DNA of 64,000 nucleotides, taken from contig NZ_QWDD01000001.1 in NCBI RefSeq assembly GCF_003722355.1, positions 2,480,001 through 2,544,000 on the forward strand, written 5' to 3'. The notes below the pieces were generated by a model. That model ran no database searches. It had not been told where the DNA came from and saw only the letters and a list, made by a program, of their open reading frames with translations. The position numbers were made by a program, and so were the translations under genes. Shown piece by piece: positions 9,868 to 18,177 of the stretch (position 1 is its first letter; each line of letters begins with the position of its first letter). This stretch comes from Methylocystis hirsuta (lineage in GTDB: Bacteria; Pseudomonadota; Alphaproteobacteria; Rhizobiales; Beijerinckiaceae).

Positions 9868-10602
9868 ATGGAAGAGCCCCTGCCCGCGCCGCCAGCCGAC
9901 ACTCGCGACGCTGACCAGCCACACGCGTCCACAACGCCCGCGGAGCGTCTATCGCTTCTTGTCGAGCGCGAGCGAGTCGCCCGCAAGGGACCGGCGGGTT
10001 CGCTTGACGAGCGTATGGCCAGCCTCTCCGGCGCGCTGCGCCGCGCGCGCCTCGAGAATGCGGAGCGCTCCGCCGCCATTTTCGATTTGCGCGCCGCGGA
10101 AATCGCCCGGCTGGAGATGCTGGGCGAGGCTCTGTCGCCGGTTTTGGCGCAGGTGCCGCGCGATTGCGACATTTTCGACGTTGGCGTTGCGCCCGCGGAG
10201 CGCCCGCGCCTGTTCATCGACCAGATCGGCTTCGTCGAGATGGATCGCGACAGGCGGACCTATCGCTTTCTCCAGGATACGCGCCACGGCCGGGTGACGC
10301 TTCGCGAAAGCGATAACATCGACGACCTCGTCGAAGCGATCACCCGCTACATCGCGCATCGCCTGATCGAGCGCGAAAAGGCGCTGGCGGTGGATTACGC
10401 GAGCGGCGGCGCGGCGCAGGCGCTTGGCGTGAAGGTCGCCGCCGCGCGCGAGAGGGCGAACGCACGCGAAAACGACACATCCCTCTCCGAAAAAACGACT
10501 CGCGCAACCGCGTTCATCGCCGAGTTTTTTGGCGCAACCGCTTTCTTCGCATTCTTGGCGGTCTTGGCGGCGTGGATCTATCGCGCCTATCTCGCAGGCT
10601 AG
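9868..10602 (+). CDS. Conserved hypothetical protein with C-terminal membrane anchor
   Basis: A 244-residue protein that I do not recognise by name. The N-terminal 25 residues are Pro/Ala-rich. Residues about 25-90 are rich in Arg, Glu, Leu and Ala and probably form a long amphipathic helix or coiled coil. Residues 90-170 look like a compact mixed domain (DCDIFDVGVAPAERPRLFID, then a segment rich in Asp and Arg). The last 30 residues (FFGATAFFAFLAVLAAWIYR) form one transmembrane helix close to the C-terminus, so it is likely tail-anchored with the bulk in the cytoplasm. ATG 9868 (MEEPLPAPP) was chosen because the open frame upstream is antisense to the GH94 gene. It ends just before a strong hairpin at 10609. 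Confidence 0.6.
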   Translation: MEEPLPAPPADTRDADQPHASTTPAERLSLLVERERVARKGPAGSLDERMASLSGALRRARLENAERSAAIFDLRAAEIARLEMLGEALSPVLAQVPRDCDIFDVGVAPAERPRLFIDQIGFVEMDRDRRTYRFLQDTRHGRVTLRESDNIDDLVEAITRYIAHRLIEREKALAVDYASGGAAQALGVKVAAARERANARENDTSLSEKTTRATAFIAEFFGATAFFAFLAVLAAWIYRAYLAG

Positions 10603-10608
10603 ATCACG

Positions 10609-10638
10609 CTGCATTTGGGCGGAATCGCCCAAATGCAG
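10609..10638. terminator. Hairpin between convergent genes, probable bidirectional terminator
   Basis: A perfect inverted repeat with 13-bp arms (CTGCATTTGGGCG and its complement) and a 4-nt GAAT loop. It lies between the stop codons of two convergent genes (10602 and 10681). There is no long T-tract on either side, so it could also be a dispersed palindrome; termination is inferred from position. Confidence 0.6.
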
Positions 10639-10680
10639 ATAAATTGATCGATTCCCAAAGTTTAGAGCGCGCTCTAGGCT

Positions 10681-11562
10681 TCACAGCTTAACGGATTCGA
10701 GCTCAACGACCTCGCCAGCGTCGTTCAATCCACGCCTGCGCAGCGAAATCCTAACGCCGTCCCCCATGCCCTCGATCTGGTAAAGATTATAGGCGGCGCC
10801 TGGGTAGTGCCCGCCGGGCCGGGCCGAAGCCGACGCGACGCCCACGACCGGCGTCGCGGCGCCGGGCCCTGGCAGACGATGCAGACTGGGCTTGTGATTA
10901 TGCCCATGCAGAATGAGCTCGGCGCCATGACGCGCGATGACGCTTTCGAAGTCCGCCGCGTCTTCGAGCCCGCGCAGCCGCCGGGCGCCGCCGACATGCG
11001 GCGGGTGGTGAAGGCAAACGACGCGCGCAAGCCCCTGCGCCTTCGCGCCTTCCAGCAGATCCGCGAGCGCCGCCAGCTGAGTCGCCCCGAGCCGCCCGGA
11101 AGCGACGAAAGGCGCCGTCGGCACGCCGGTGTCGAGACCGATCAGCGCGACGCCGCCGCGCCGGCGCAAGTAGGGAAAACCGGCGCCGTCGCCCTCGCCC
11201 GTCGTCCAAGGCGCGAAAACCTCGTGAACGAGATCGGTCACGCTCGCCACATAAGCGTCGTGATTTCCGGGCGTGAAGCTCACGTCGCCAGGCGCGCCCA
11301 GAGAGGCGAGCCAGTCTTTGGCGAGCGCGATTTCGCCGGGAAGTCCGATGTTGACGATATCCCCGGTCATGACGACATGGTCGGGCGCCTGCGCTTTGAT
11401 GTCCGCGACGATCTTGCCGAGCACGCCCATATCGTGCTGATCGCCGCGTTTATAAAGCCAGTTCACATAGCCCGTGACGCGCTTGCCAAGGAGCTCCGCG
11501 AGATTGGGCCGAGGAATTGGGCCGATATGCGCATCGGAAAGATGGGCGAGCCGGAAGTTCAA
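10681..11562 (-). CDS. Calcineurin-like metallophosphoesterase
   Basis: A cytoplasmic binuclear-metal phosphohydrolase. The full metal-ligand series is present: AHLSDAHIG (D-x-H), VVMTGDIVNIG (GD), FTPGNHDAY (GNHD), a later LHHPPHVG (H) and LILHGHNHKPS (GHxH). The substrate (cyclic nucleotide, UDP-diacylglucosamine-like or other) cannot be told. The start is taken as the TTG at 11562, which gives MNFRLAHLSDAHIG and sits after a GAGAGG site. An upstream ATG at 11607 would add 15 Arg-rich residues of unlikely value. It is divergent from the NUDIX gene. Confidence 0.85.
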   Translation of the reverse strand: MNFRLAHLSDAHIGPIPRPNLAELLGKRVTGYVNWLYKRGDQHDMGVLGKIVADIKAQAPDHVVMTGDIVNIGLPGEIALAKDWLASLGAPGDVSFTPGNHDAYVASVTDLVHEVFAPWTTGEGDGAGFPYLRRRGGVALIGLDTGVPTAPFVASGRLGATQLAALADLLEGAKAQGLARVVCLHHPPHVGGARRLRGLEDAADFESVIARHGAELILHGHNHKPSLHRLPGPGAATPVVGVASASARPGGHYPGAAYNLYQIEGMGDGVRISLRRRGLNDAGEVVELESVKL

Positions 11563-11676
11563 GAATCCTCTCTGACGGCGGGGCGCGCCGCGCGGCGCTT
11601 TCCTCATGGGGATGGGTCAGCGACACTAGTGCTTTCGGGCGTCATTTGCCATAGTTTCGGGCGATCGGAGGCGGTT

Positions 11677-12171
11677 TTGACGAAGCCTGAAGAAGGACGC
11701 GCGGCGCCATCGACGCGCACGCGTTTTACGTCGCGGCTGATCGCTTTGGGCGCACGCTTTCAGCGTCCCATGACTCTGGGCGTGCGCGGCCTCGTCATCG
11801 ACGAAAGAAACCGCGTGCTGCTGGTCCGGCACACTTATGTGGAGGGCTTTTACTTGCCGGGCGGCGGCGTCGAAAGCGGCGAAACGCTTGTCGAGGCGCT
11901 TGAGCGCGAGCTGAGCGAGGAAGCCAACATCCTGCTGGACGAACCGCCCGAACTTTTCGGCATGTATTTCAATCGCCGCTTCTCGGTGCGGGACCACGTC
12001 GCGCTTTACGTCGCGCGCGCGTTCCGCATCACTGAGCCGCGCGCGCCTGATCGCGAGATCGCCGAGGCGGACTTCTTCGCGCTCGACGCTCTGCCAGCGG
12101 ATACGACCGCAGGGACGCGGGCGCGGCTATCCGAGGCGCTGCAGAACACGCCTGTCTCACCTTATTGGTGA
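11677..12171 (+). CDS. NUDIX hydrolase
   Basis: A 164-residue nucleoside-diphosphate-linked pyrophosphohydrolase. The Nudix box is complete from GGGVESGETLVEALEREL to SEEANI, matching GX5EX7REUXEEXGU with N in place of the last G. The substrate is unknown. The preferred start is TTG 11677, which has a GGAGG 5 nt upstream; an internal ATG at 11770 (MTLGVRG) is possible but would remove part of the first strand. The gene converges with the GNAT gene on the opposite strand and overlaps it by 15 bp. Confidence 0.85.
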   Translation: MTKPEEGRAAPSTRTRFTSRLIALGARFQRPMTLGVRGLVIDERNRVLLVRHTYVEGFYLPGGGVESGETLVEALERELSEEANILLDEPPELFGMYFNRRFSVRDHVALYVARAFRITEPRAPDREIAEADFFALDALPADTTAGTRARLSEALQNTPVSPYW

Positions 12172-12732
12172 ACGCGTGATGGAGCCGGCTCCGGCGCTCA
12201 AGGCGCGCAGATCACGCCAGCCATAAGCGATGTCGGGGAGGACGACGCCCTCAATCTCCCACACGCCCTCGACGCCGACAGGCTCCGCGCCAAGCGCTTC
12301 ATAAAAGCCGCGGGCCTTCGGCGAGTCGCGCAAGACCCAAACGGCGGCGCTCGCACAGCCGGCTCCAATCAGATGCTCTGCGAGCCGTTGCATCAAGCGC
12401 CGGCCTATTCCCCGGCGCTGAGCGCGCCGCAGCAGGTAAATCGACGCGATTTCGCCCGCAAAGCCTAGCGGAACGAGCTTTGGACTGGACTGGCGGCTGC
12501 AGCGGGCGAAACCAACCGGAGTCTCGCCCTCGCAGGCGATGAACACGGCCTGAGCGCCCTCGCTCGAGCCGATCCACTGCAGCCAGCGCCGCGTCCAGTC
12601 GTCGAGATCGATGGACGCCAGCGCCTCCGCCCGCATCACCCCGAGGTAGGTCTCCCGCCAGGCCTTGGCGTGGAGTTCGGCGATCGATCGGGCGTCCTCA
12701 ATGCTTGCCCGGCGCAAGCGATACTCGGCCAT
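12157..12732 (-). CDS. GNAT family N-acetyltransferase
   Basis: A 191-residue acetyl-CoA-dependent acetyltransferase. The N-terminus (YRLRRASIEDARSIAELHAK) and the acetyl-CoA-binding motif (IYLLRRAQRRGIGRRLMQRL) are typical of GNATs, followed by the C-terminal FYEALGAEPVG segment. The substrate is not predictable. The start at 12732 (MAEYRLRRAS) follows GAGAGGGG; a longer frame from 12843 lacks a ribosome-binding site and would run through the divergent promoter. It overlaps the end of the NUDIX gene. Confidence 0.85.
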   Translation of the reverse strand: MAEYRLRRASIEDARSIAELHAKAWRETYLGVMRAEALASIDLDDWTRRWLQWIGSSEGAQAVFIACEGETPVGFARCSRQSSPKLVPLGFAGEIASIYLLRRAQRRGIGRRLMQRLAEHLIGAGCASAAVWVLRDSPKARGFYEALGAEPVGVEGVWEIEGVVLPDIAYGWRDLRALSAGAGSITRSPIR

Positions 12733-12841
12733 TGGCCCCTCTCCGCCCATAGCGTCGCATAGCGCCATGTCGCGGCGCAACGAGAGGTTTTGCCGCGCCG
12801 ACGGCGCGTGATATGGCCTGCGCCCAGGGTCAAGCCACAAC

Positions 12842-13339
12842 ATGATCGATCTCGCCGTAAAATTTGCGCCGCTGACCGCCGCAGACGACGCGCATCTCGA
12901 AAAGCTCGACGAACGCGCGTTCGGTCCGGGCAGATACGCGCGTACGGCCTATCGCTTGCGCGAAGGCGTCGAGCCCGATCGTTCGCTGTCCTTTGTCGCG
13001 CGGATCGGGACGCTGCTTGTCGGCGCCAACCGCATGACGCCCATCCTCGTCGGGTCAACGCCCGCGCTTTTGCTTGGTCCGTTGACTGTCGAGCCGGCGT
13101 TTCGCCAGCAGCGCGTCGGCGAGACGCTCGTCAAATATTCGCTGGACGCGGCGCGCGACGCCGGACATGGGCTCGTCTTGCTCGTCGGCGACGAGGAATA
13201 TTATGCGCGGCTGGGATTCGCGCCTGTGCCGCGGGGCAAAATCACGATGCCCGGTCCCGTGGACCCGGAGCGCCTGCTCTATTGCGAACTCCGCCCCGGC
13301 GCGCTCGCAGAGGCGAGCGGCAGGATGCGGCGCATATGA
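12842..13339 (+). CDS. GNAT family N-acetyltransferase (YhbS-like)
   Basis: A 165-residue acetyltransferase of a second GNAT type. The acetyl-CoA loop is LTVEPAFRQQRVGETLVKYS and the C-terminal strand is VGDEEYYARLGFAPV, both typical of the YhbS group. The target is unknown. Its stop codon overlaps the zapE start in an ATGA, so the two are translationally coupled. Confidence 0.85.
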   Translation: MIDLAVKFAPLTAADDAHLEKLDERAFGPGRYARTAYRLREGVEPDRSLSFVARIGTLLVGANRMTPILVGSTPALLLGPLTVEPAFRQQRVGETLVKYSLDAARDAGHGLVLLVGDEEYYARLGFAPVPRGKITMPGPVDPERLLYCELRPGALAEASGRMRRI

Positions 13340-14487
13340 TTTCGCGCGCGCAGAGCATCGTCGAGAAATATGACGCGCTCGTCGCGCAAGGCGCGCTGGA
13401 GCGCGACGCGTCGCAGCGCGCGGCGATCGAGAAGCTTCAAGCGCTCGCCGACGCTCTCGCAGGCCGCAGGCCGAAAAGCGCCAGTGTGAAGCAAGCGCTC
13501 CTCGCGACCTTTCGCCCTCGGGCGCAGCCTGCGCGCGGCCTCTACCTCTGGGGATCGGTCGGGCGCGGCAAAACCTTCTTGATGAACCTGTTCTTCGGCG
13601 CGCTTCCTGTCGAAAAGAAGCGTCGCGCGCATTTTCACGCCTTCATGGCGGACGTGCACGATCGGCTGCATCGGCTGCGTCAAAAGCCGCATAGGGGCGA
13701 CGCCGATCCGGTGAGCTGCGTGGCGCAGGACATCGCGCAGGAAACCCGCGTGCTCTGCTTTGACGAGTTCGCCGTGCACGACGTCGCGGATGCTTCGATC
13801 GTCGCACGGTTGTTTTCTTCACTGCTGGCGTCGGGCGTCGTCATCGTCGCGACGTCCAACGTCGAGCCTTCGCGGCTTTATGAAGGCGGCCGCAATCGCG
13901 ATCTGTTCCTGCCCTTTATCGCCATGTTGCAGGAGCGAATGGACGTCCTGCGTCTCGACGCGCCGAACGACTATCGGCAACGGCGCGAGGATCTCGGGCA
14001 GGTCTATTTCACGCCCGCCGACTCTCGTGCGAGATCAGCGATTAACGCGCTCTATGCGACGCTCGCCGGCGACGCGGGGGAAAGGCCTGCGACAATCGAA
14101 GTCAAGCGACGCCGCATCGAGATCCCGCAAACAGCGGGCCGCGTCGCGCGTCTGAGCTTCGCGGCGCTCTGCGGTCAGCCGCTGTCAGCGGCGGATTATA
14201 TGGCGATCGCTGAGAAATTCGACGCGGTGATCGTCGAAGACGTTCCGGCCTTGGCGCCAGAACAGCGGAACGAAGCGCGCCGCTTCATCACGCTGGTCGA
14301 CGTTCTGTACGAGGCGCGCATTCTGCTGGTCGTTTCCGCCGCGGCGGAGCCTTCCGAACTCTACCGCGCGGACTACGGCGCCGAAGCGCGCGAATTCGAA
14401 CGCGCGGCGTCGCGCCTGATCGAAATGCGGGGCAAAGATTACATTGACGCCCGCGCTTCGCTCATGGCTTCGACATGCAGTCCTTGA
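13336..14487 (+). CDS. zapE: Cell division protein ZapE (AFG1-like ATPase)
   Basis: A 383-residue AFG1/LACE1-family P-loop ATPase. In Escherichia coli ZapE acts at the constricting Z-ring and related proteins are linked to membrane protein turnover. The Walker A motif is GSVGRGKT and Walker B is CFDEFAVHDVADA. The sensor region (IVATSNVEPSRLYEGG) and arginine-containing NRDLFLPFI are family-typical. The ATG at 13336 overlaps the upstream GNAT stop (ATGA). In many alphaproteobacteria zapE lies near mdh/suc genes; here it is coupled to a GNAT instead. The 3' end overlaps the convergent small gene by 26 bp. Confidence 0.9.
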   Translation: MISRAQSIVEKYDALVAQGALERDASQRAAIEKLQALADALAGRRPKSASVKQALLATFRPRAQPARGLYLWGSVGRGKTFLMNLFFGALPVEKKRRAHFHAFMADVHDRLHRLRQKPHRGDADPVSCVAQDIAQETRVLCFDEFAVHDVADASIVARLFSSLLASGVVIVATSNVEPSRLYEGGRNRDLFLPFIAMLQERMDVLRLDAPNDYRQRREDLGQVYFTPADSRARSAINALYATLAGDAGERPATIEVKRRRIEIPQTAGRVARLSFAALCGQPLSAADYMAIAEKFDAVIVEDVPALAPEQRNEARRFITLVDVLYEARILLVVSAAAEPSELYRADYGAEAREFERAASRLIEMRGKDYIDARASLMASTCSP

Positions 14488-14755
14488 TGTCGCTTGCGCG
14501 CTTCATCAGCTCGAACCGATCGGCGCAATAGCGTTCGAGATCCGGCCGTTTCGCCGGATCGGTCGCCGCGGAGCGAATGCCGACCGCGCCGTCGAGCAGC
14601 TCCTTTTGCGCAGCATGAACCTGAGACGGCGGCAGTTGTCCCGAGCAGGCCTCATAGCGCTTGAGCAGCGCGTCGCACTGCGGGACGCCGGTTGGATCAA
14701 CCGCGAAAGCCGGCGTGGCGGCGAGCAGGAAAACGAAAGCGAGACGATGCTTCAC
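14462..14755 (-). CDS. Small secreted protein, unrecognised
   Basis: A 97-residue protein with a clean Sec signal peptide (KHRLAFVFLLAATPAFA, cleavage before VDP). The mature part is about 80 residues and has two pairs of cysteines (QCDALLKRYEACSG and RYCADRFELMKRASDIKDC), suggesting disulfide-bonded helices in the periplasm. GTG 14755 was chosen because it begins right at the signal peptide; an ATG at 14788 would add 11 residues. No family was recognised. Confidence 0.6.
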   Translation of the reverse strand: MKHRLAFVFLLAATPAFAVDPTGVPQCDALLKRYEACSGQLPPSQVHAAQKELLDGAVGIRSAATDPAKRPDLERYCADRFELMKRASDIKDCMSKP

Positions 14756-14912
14756 TGGCGCGGGATCTCCGGTTACGACCCGCGCCATATAGCATTTTGA
14801 TCGGCCGTGAGGCGCCAAAAGACGAGAGCGGCGGGCCTTTCTTTGGACCCGCCGCCCCGAAGTCTCCAGCGCCTTTTGTCTCGCGGACGCCGGAGCGTTC
14901 GTGCGTCGACGC

Positions 14913-16301
14913 CTACAACCCCGCCAGGTAGCGGGTGGGATCGACGGGCGTCGAACCCTTGCGCAGTTCGAAGTGAAGCTGCGGCGAGCCGACATTGCCC
15001 GACTGGCCGGATTTGGCGATCGTCTGACCGCGCTTGACCTGATCGCCGCGCTTGACGTCGAGTTCGCCATTGTGGGCGTAGGCCGAAACGAAGCCGTTGG
15101 GATGCCGAATGAGCACGAGATTGCCGTAGCCCTTGAGCTCGCTCCCGGCGTAGGCGACGACCCCGCCTTCGGCCGCCTTGACCTGCGTTCCCTCAGGCAC
15201 CGCGATGTTGATCCCGTCGTTGCCGCCCGATGTGAAGCCCTGAATGATGCGGCCACGGGCGGGCCAGCGAAACTCGGGCCGACCTTCGTCGGAAGCCACC
15301 GCTTTCGCGTCAGTCGCCGGGGGAATGGAGGCGGTCGCGGTCGTATCGACCTTGCGGGCGCCGGGCGCTTCTTTCGGGGTTTCGGCGACAACGGGCGTGC
15401 TGCGCGCGTCCGCGATCTTGGACTCAGCTTCCGACGCCACGGGAGAGGACGGCCCACGGGCGATCCGCTCGGTTTTGACGGCGCGCGCCGGCGTCGTGGC
15501 GGCGATGCGCGGCTCTGCCTTGACGAGCGTCTTCTCCGACGCCGTCTTGGCTGCCGCCTTCGACTTCTCGATCGGCTTGGTTTTCGTCGGTTCGGCTTCG
15601 GTCTTTCGCACCGGCTTCGCCTGTTCCGCCGGCTTGGCGTCGGCCACGGACTTCGCCAGCGGCGCAGGCTTCGCGGCGACCGGCTTGGTCGCGGCCGGGA
15701 GGGCGGCTGCCGCTTTCGCCGGACCGGCGGGGACGCGCGTCGCCACGACGGGAGCGCCGCCGGCCCGATAGACTGGAACCACCAGACGCGAGCCTGGCTG
15801 AACCTGGGACGCAATGTTGAAGCCATTGGCCCGCAGCAACGCGTCAGCGGGCACGCCGTAGCGGGTGGCGAGCATTGCCGCGGTCTCGCCCTGGGCGACA
15901 ACGATCGGCGTGCCGCCTTCGGCGCTCCAGTGGCCGCTGGCGCCGGCGGCTGCAACGCGCGTCGGCGACGGCTGCGCCGCTGGCGTAGAGGTCCGCGCCA
16001 TGGAAGCGCCGCCGCTCTGAGCGGACGCGCTGGCCGAGGGGGCAGGCAATGGACGGGTTTCCACCGTCGTGGAGGGCGGGCTCTGCGCCGGCGCGTCGGC
16101 GATCGCGCCAACAGGCGCCCGGTCGACGCCGAGCGAGGCGGTCTTGGCCGATCCTGAGAAGGGGTCGGAGAAGGGATCGGCGAAGGTATCGCCTCCGAAG
16201 CGGGAGGCGTCGGAGCAGCCGGCGACAAGGGCGGCGACGCCAACGGCCGCCATGAACCGCACTGCGGCGCGGGAATAAGCAATATGATGCTTGGTAACCA
16301 T
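14913..16301 (-). CDS. nlpD: NlpD/DipM-like LysM and LytM-domain lipoprotein
   Basis: A 462-residue envelope lipoprotein. A signal peptide ends in the lipobox VAGC (about residue 30). One LysM domain follows at about 125-165 (VVAQGETAAMLATRYGVPAD), then a long Ala/Pro/Lys-rich linker, and a C-terminal LytM (M23-like) domain of about 110 residues ending near TRYLAGL. The first zinc-binding position is degenerate (NDGINIAV where active enzymes have HxGxDI), as in NlpD and EnvC. It is therefore probably an amidase activator for septal peptidoglycan splitting rather than a hydrolase. ATG 16301 was chosen; a GTG at 16313 is possible. It lies 3' of surE-pcm, the classical surE-pcm-nlpD arrangement. 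Confidence 0.85.
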   Translation of the reverse strand: MVTKHHIAYSRAAVRFMAAVGVAALVAGCSDASRFGGDTFADPFSDPFSGSAKTASLGVDRAPVGAIADAPAQSPPSTTVETRPLPAPSASASAQSGGASMARTSTPAAQPSPTRVAAAGASGHWSAEGGTPIVVAQGETAAMLATRYGVPADALLRANGFNIASQVQPGSRLVVPVYRAGGAPVVATRVPAGPAKAAAALPAATKPVAAKPAPLAKSVADAKPAEQAKPVRKTEAEPTKTKPIEKSKAAAKTASEKTLVKAEPRIAATTPARAVKTERIARGPSSPVASEAESKIADARSTPVVAETPKEAPGARKVDTTATASIPPATDAKAVASDEGRPEFRWPARGRIIQGFTSGGNDGINIAVPEGTQVKAAEGGVVAYAGSELKGYGNLVLIRHPNGFVSAYAHNGELDVKRGDQVKRGQTIAKSGQSGNVGSPQLHFELRKGSTPVDPTRYLAGL

Positions 16302-16427
16302 GACGCGACCCACCCGAACGCAACATTGAACGGCTTTATGGGTAACAGCGCGGCGGTTAAGGAGCCGTTTAAGATGAACGCAAAGCGCGCGCGGCCGCGA
16401 AAATTTTCAGCATTCGGTCACGATGTT

Positions 16428-17111
16428 TTAGAGCGCCTGCGCCAGTCCGGGGATCGCCGGCCCCAGGCGACACGGGCCAAGATCGGTCTCCCGCAGTTCG
16501 CCGTCCTCATTGCGATCAAGCTTAATCAATCGTTCCTTCGCGCGCGCGCCGGCCTTCGCGTGCTCCCTGCGGGCGAAGAGCAACGCGCCGCCCGGCGTGA
16601 GCATTTGGATGAGCGCAGCAGGCGCGGCGCCGACCGAGGCCTGGACGATGATTCTATCGAAGCGTCCAAGCTCGTGAGGCGGATCGAGGCCGTCGGCGAA
16701 AATCGCTTTGGCGTTTGTGGCGCCGTGCGCGGCCAACCGGCGCGAGGCTTCGATGGCGAGCGTCTCGAAGCGTTCGAGGCTTACGACCTCGTTTGCGAGC
16801 TGTGCGAGCGCCGCCGCGCCATAGCCGGACCCTGCCCCGACCTCCAGCACCCGGTGGCCGCGGCCGATCTTGAGCGCCTCGAGCCGTCTGGCAAGTTCGA
16901 CCGGACGCGACATGGTCTGCCCGCAGCCGATCGGCAAGGAGAGATTGCGATTCGCGAGATCGCGAAAGCGATAGGGCGCGAACGCCTCCCGCGGGGTCGC
17001 CTCCATCGCGCGCAACACCGAGAGATCGCGCAACCCCGCCTGACGCAAGGTCAGCAGCAGCGCCGCGCGCTCCTCGAATTCAGCTGCGTTTGGCGCGCCG
17101 CGCTCTGTCAT
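16428..17111 (-). CDS. pcm: Protein-L-isoaspartate O-methyltransferase
   Basis: A 227-residue SAM-dependent enzyme that repairs isoaspartyl residues in damaged proteins. The SAM-binding motif is VLEVGAGSGYGAAAL, and the PIMT-specific GCGQTMSRP region precedes it at about residue 65. The start (MTERGAPN) overlaps the surE stop by 4 bp (ATGA), so translation is coupled. nlpD follows after 126 bp. Confidence 0.92.
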   Translation of the reverse strand: MTERGAPNAAEFEERAALLLTLRQAGLRDLSVLRAMEATPREAFAPYRFRDLANRNLSLPIGCGQTMSRPVELARRLEALKIGRGHRVLEVGAGSGYGAAALAQLANEVVSLERFETLAIEASRRLAAHGATNAKAIFADGLDPPHELGRFDRIIVQASVGAAPAALIQMLTPGGALLFARREHAKAGARAKERLIKLDRNEDGELRETDLGPCRLGPAIPGLAQAL

Positions 17112-17881
17112 TCTTTGATCTCGAACGCCGCGGCGAGGCGCGTCACCGTCGGGTGATCGGTGAAATCGAGCTGCAGCGGGGTGATGGAGATTTTCTTTTC
17201 TTCGAGCGCCAGCAGGTCGGTGCCCTGCCCCGGCTTGAAGTCGCCGCGCTGGAAGGAAATCCAGTGATAGGGATTGCCGCGGCCGTCCTTGCGGTCCTCG
17301 ATCCGCATGATGTCGCTGCTGCGCCGGCCCTGCATGGTGATCGCGACGCCGGCGACGTCCTGGGGCGCACAATGCGGAAAATTCACATTCATCAACACAT
17401 TCTTGGGAATGCCCGCCGCGAGCAGGCGGCGCACAACCTCGGCGCCATGCGTCGCCGCGCATTCCCAGTGGATCGTCCGGCGGTCTGCAAAAAAATCATA
17501 GACCTGGGAGAGCGCGATCGACGGAACGCCGAGAATCGTACCCTCCATCGCCCCGGCGATGGTGCCGGAATAGGACACGTCCTCGGCGATATTCTGGCCG
17601 CAGTTGACGCCGGAAATGAGAAGATCGGGCGGATGATCGAGCATCAGCTTGCGCAGGCCCATGATGACGCAATCGGTCGGCGTTCCCTTGAGCGCGAAGT
17701 GGCGCGGCGAAATCTCCCGCAGCCGCAGCGGATCGTTGAGCGACAGCGAATGCGAAACGCCGGACTGCTCGAATTCCGGCGCGATGACGAAAATATCGTC
17801 GGTGAATGCGCGTGCGATCGCCTCCGCGATTGCGAGGCCGCGCGCGTGAATGCCGTCGTCATTGGTAATGAGAATGCGCAT
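17108..17881 (-). CDS. surE: 5'/3'-nucleotidase SurE
   Basis: A 257-residue survival protein SurE, a metal-dependent nucleoside monophosphate phosphatase of the cytoplasm. The N-terminal ILITNDDGIHARGL carries the two metal-binding Asp residues, and the SGVNCGQNIAEDVSYSGTIA loop carries the Asn and Ser ligands. ATG 17881 gives the standard MRILITNDDG start; longer frames run back into the IS110 region. It is the first gene of surE-pcm-nlpD. An IS110-group element now separates it from serS, so its native promoter must lie in the roughly 150 bp upstream of the start. Confidence 0.93.
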   Translation of the reverse strand: MRILITNDDGIHARGLAIAEAIARAFTDDIFVIAPEFEQSGVSHSLSLNDPLRLREISPRHFALKGTPTDCVIMGLRKLMLDHPPDLLISGVNCGQNIAEDVSYSGTIAGAMEGTILGVPSIALSQVYDFFADRRTIHWECAATHGAEVVRRLLAAGIPKNVLMNVNFPHCAPQDVAGVAITMQGRRSSDIMRIEDRKDGRGNPYHWISFQRGDFKPGQGTDLLALEEKKISITPLQLDFTDHPTVTRLAAAFEIKE

Positions 17882-18177
17882 GTTTTGGCGGTTCCGCTCG
17901 CGCTTGGGGCGATCCGACGAAGCCCAGGATTGTTTGGACGATTCGACGCCGAACGTCCACAATGGCTCAAATCGCCCGCAGGGCGATCGGATGAAGGGTT
18001 TCCTTGCATGTTTGTCATGGCCCCGCGACTCGCGAAGAAGGGGCTGAGTTCCGGGGGATGGCCATCCCCCGGAACTCGGACGAACGGGACCGTGGTTTCC
18101 TTGGCTCGAACCGTGGATGAGCTTGGTCCGTTCGTCCTCGCGCTCGGCCTGAACAGATGATTGGGAGCACGTCCCGA
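17882..18177 (+). ncRNA. Structured left end of the IS110-group element; candidate bridge RNA region
   Basis: This stretch between surE and the IS110 transposase has no gene. Two strong structures are seen. One is a perfect 32-bp palindrome at 18046-18077. The other is a hairpin with arms 18078-18091 (GGACGAACGGGACC) and 18125-18137 (GGTCCGTTCGTCC), one bulged base, and a 33-nt loop holding a short inner GGTT/AACC stem (18094-18097 with 18109-18112). IS110-group elements are known to encode a bridge RNA in a long non-coding left end upstream of the recombinase; position and internal-loop shape fit. The exact IS left end was not determined, and the first part of the stretch should belong to surE. 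Confidence 0.4.

Noticed and set aside
14462..16282. A 606-codon open frame on the minus strand over nlpD
   Set aside because: It is a frame-shifted shadow of the nlpD lipoprotein gene, extremely Arg/Pro/Ser-rich. Only its last 97 codons, in their own right, are a real gene.
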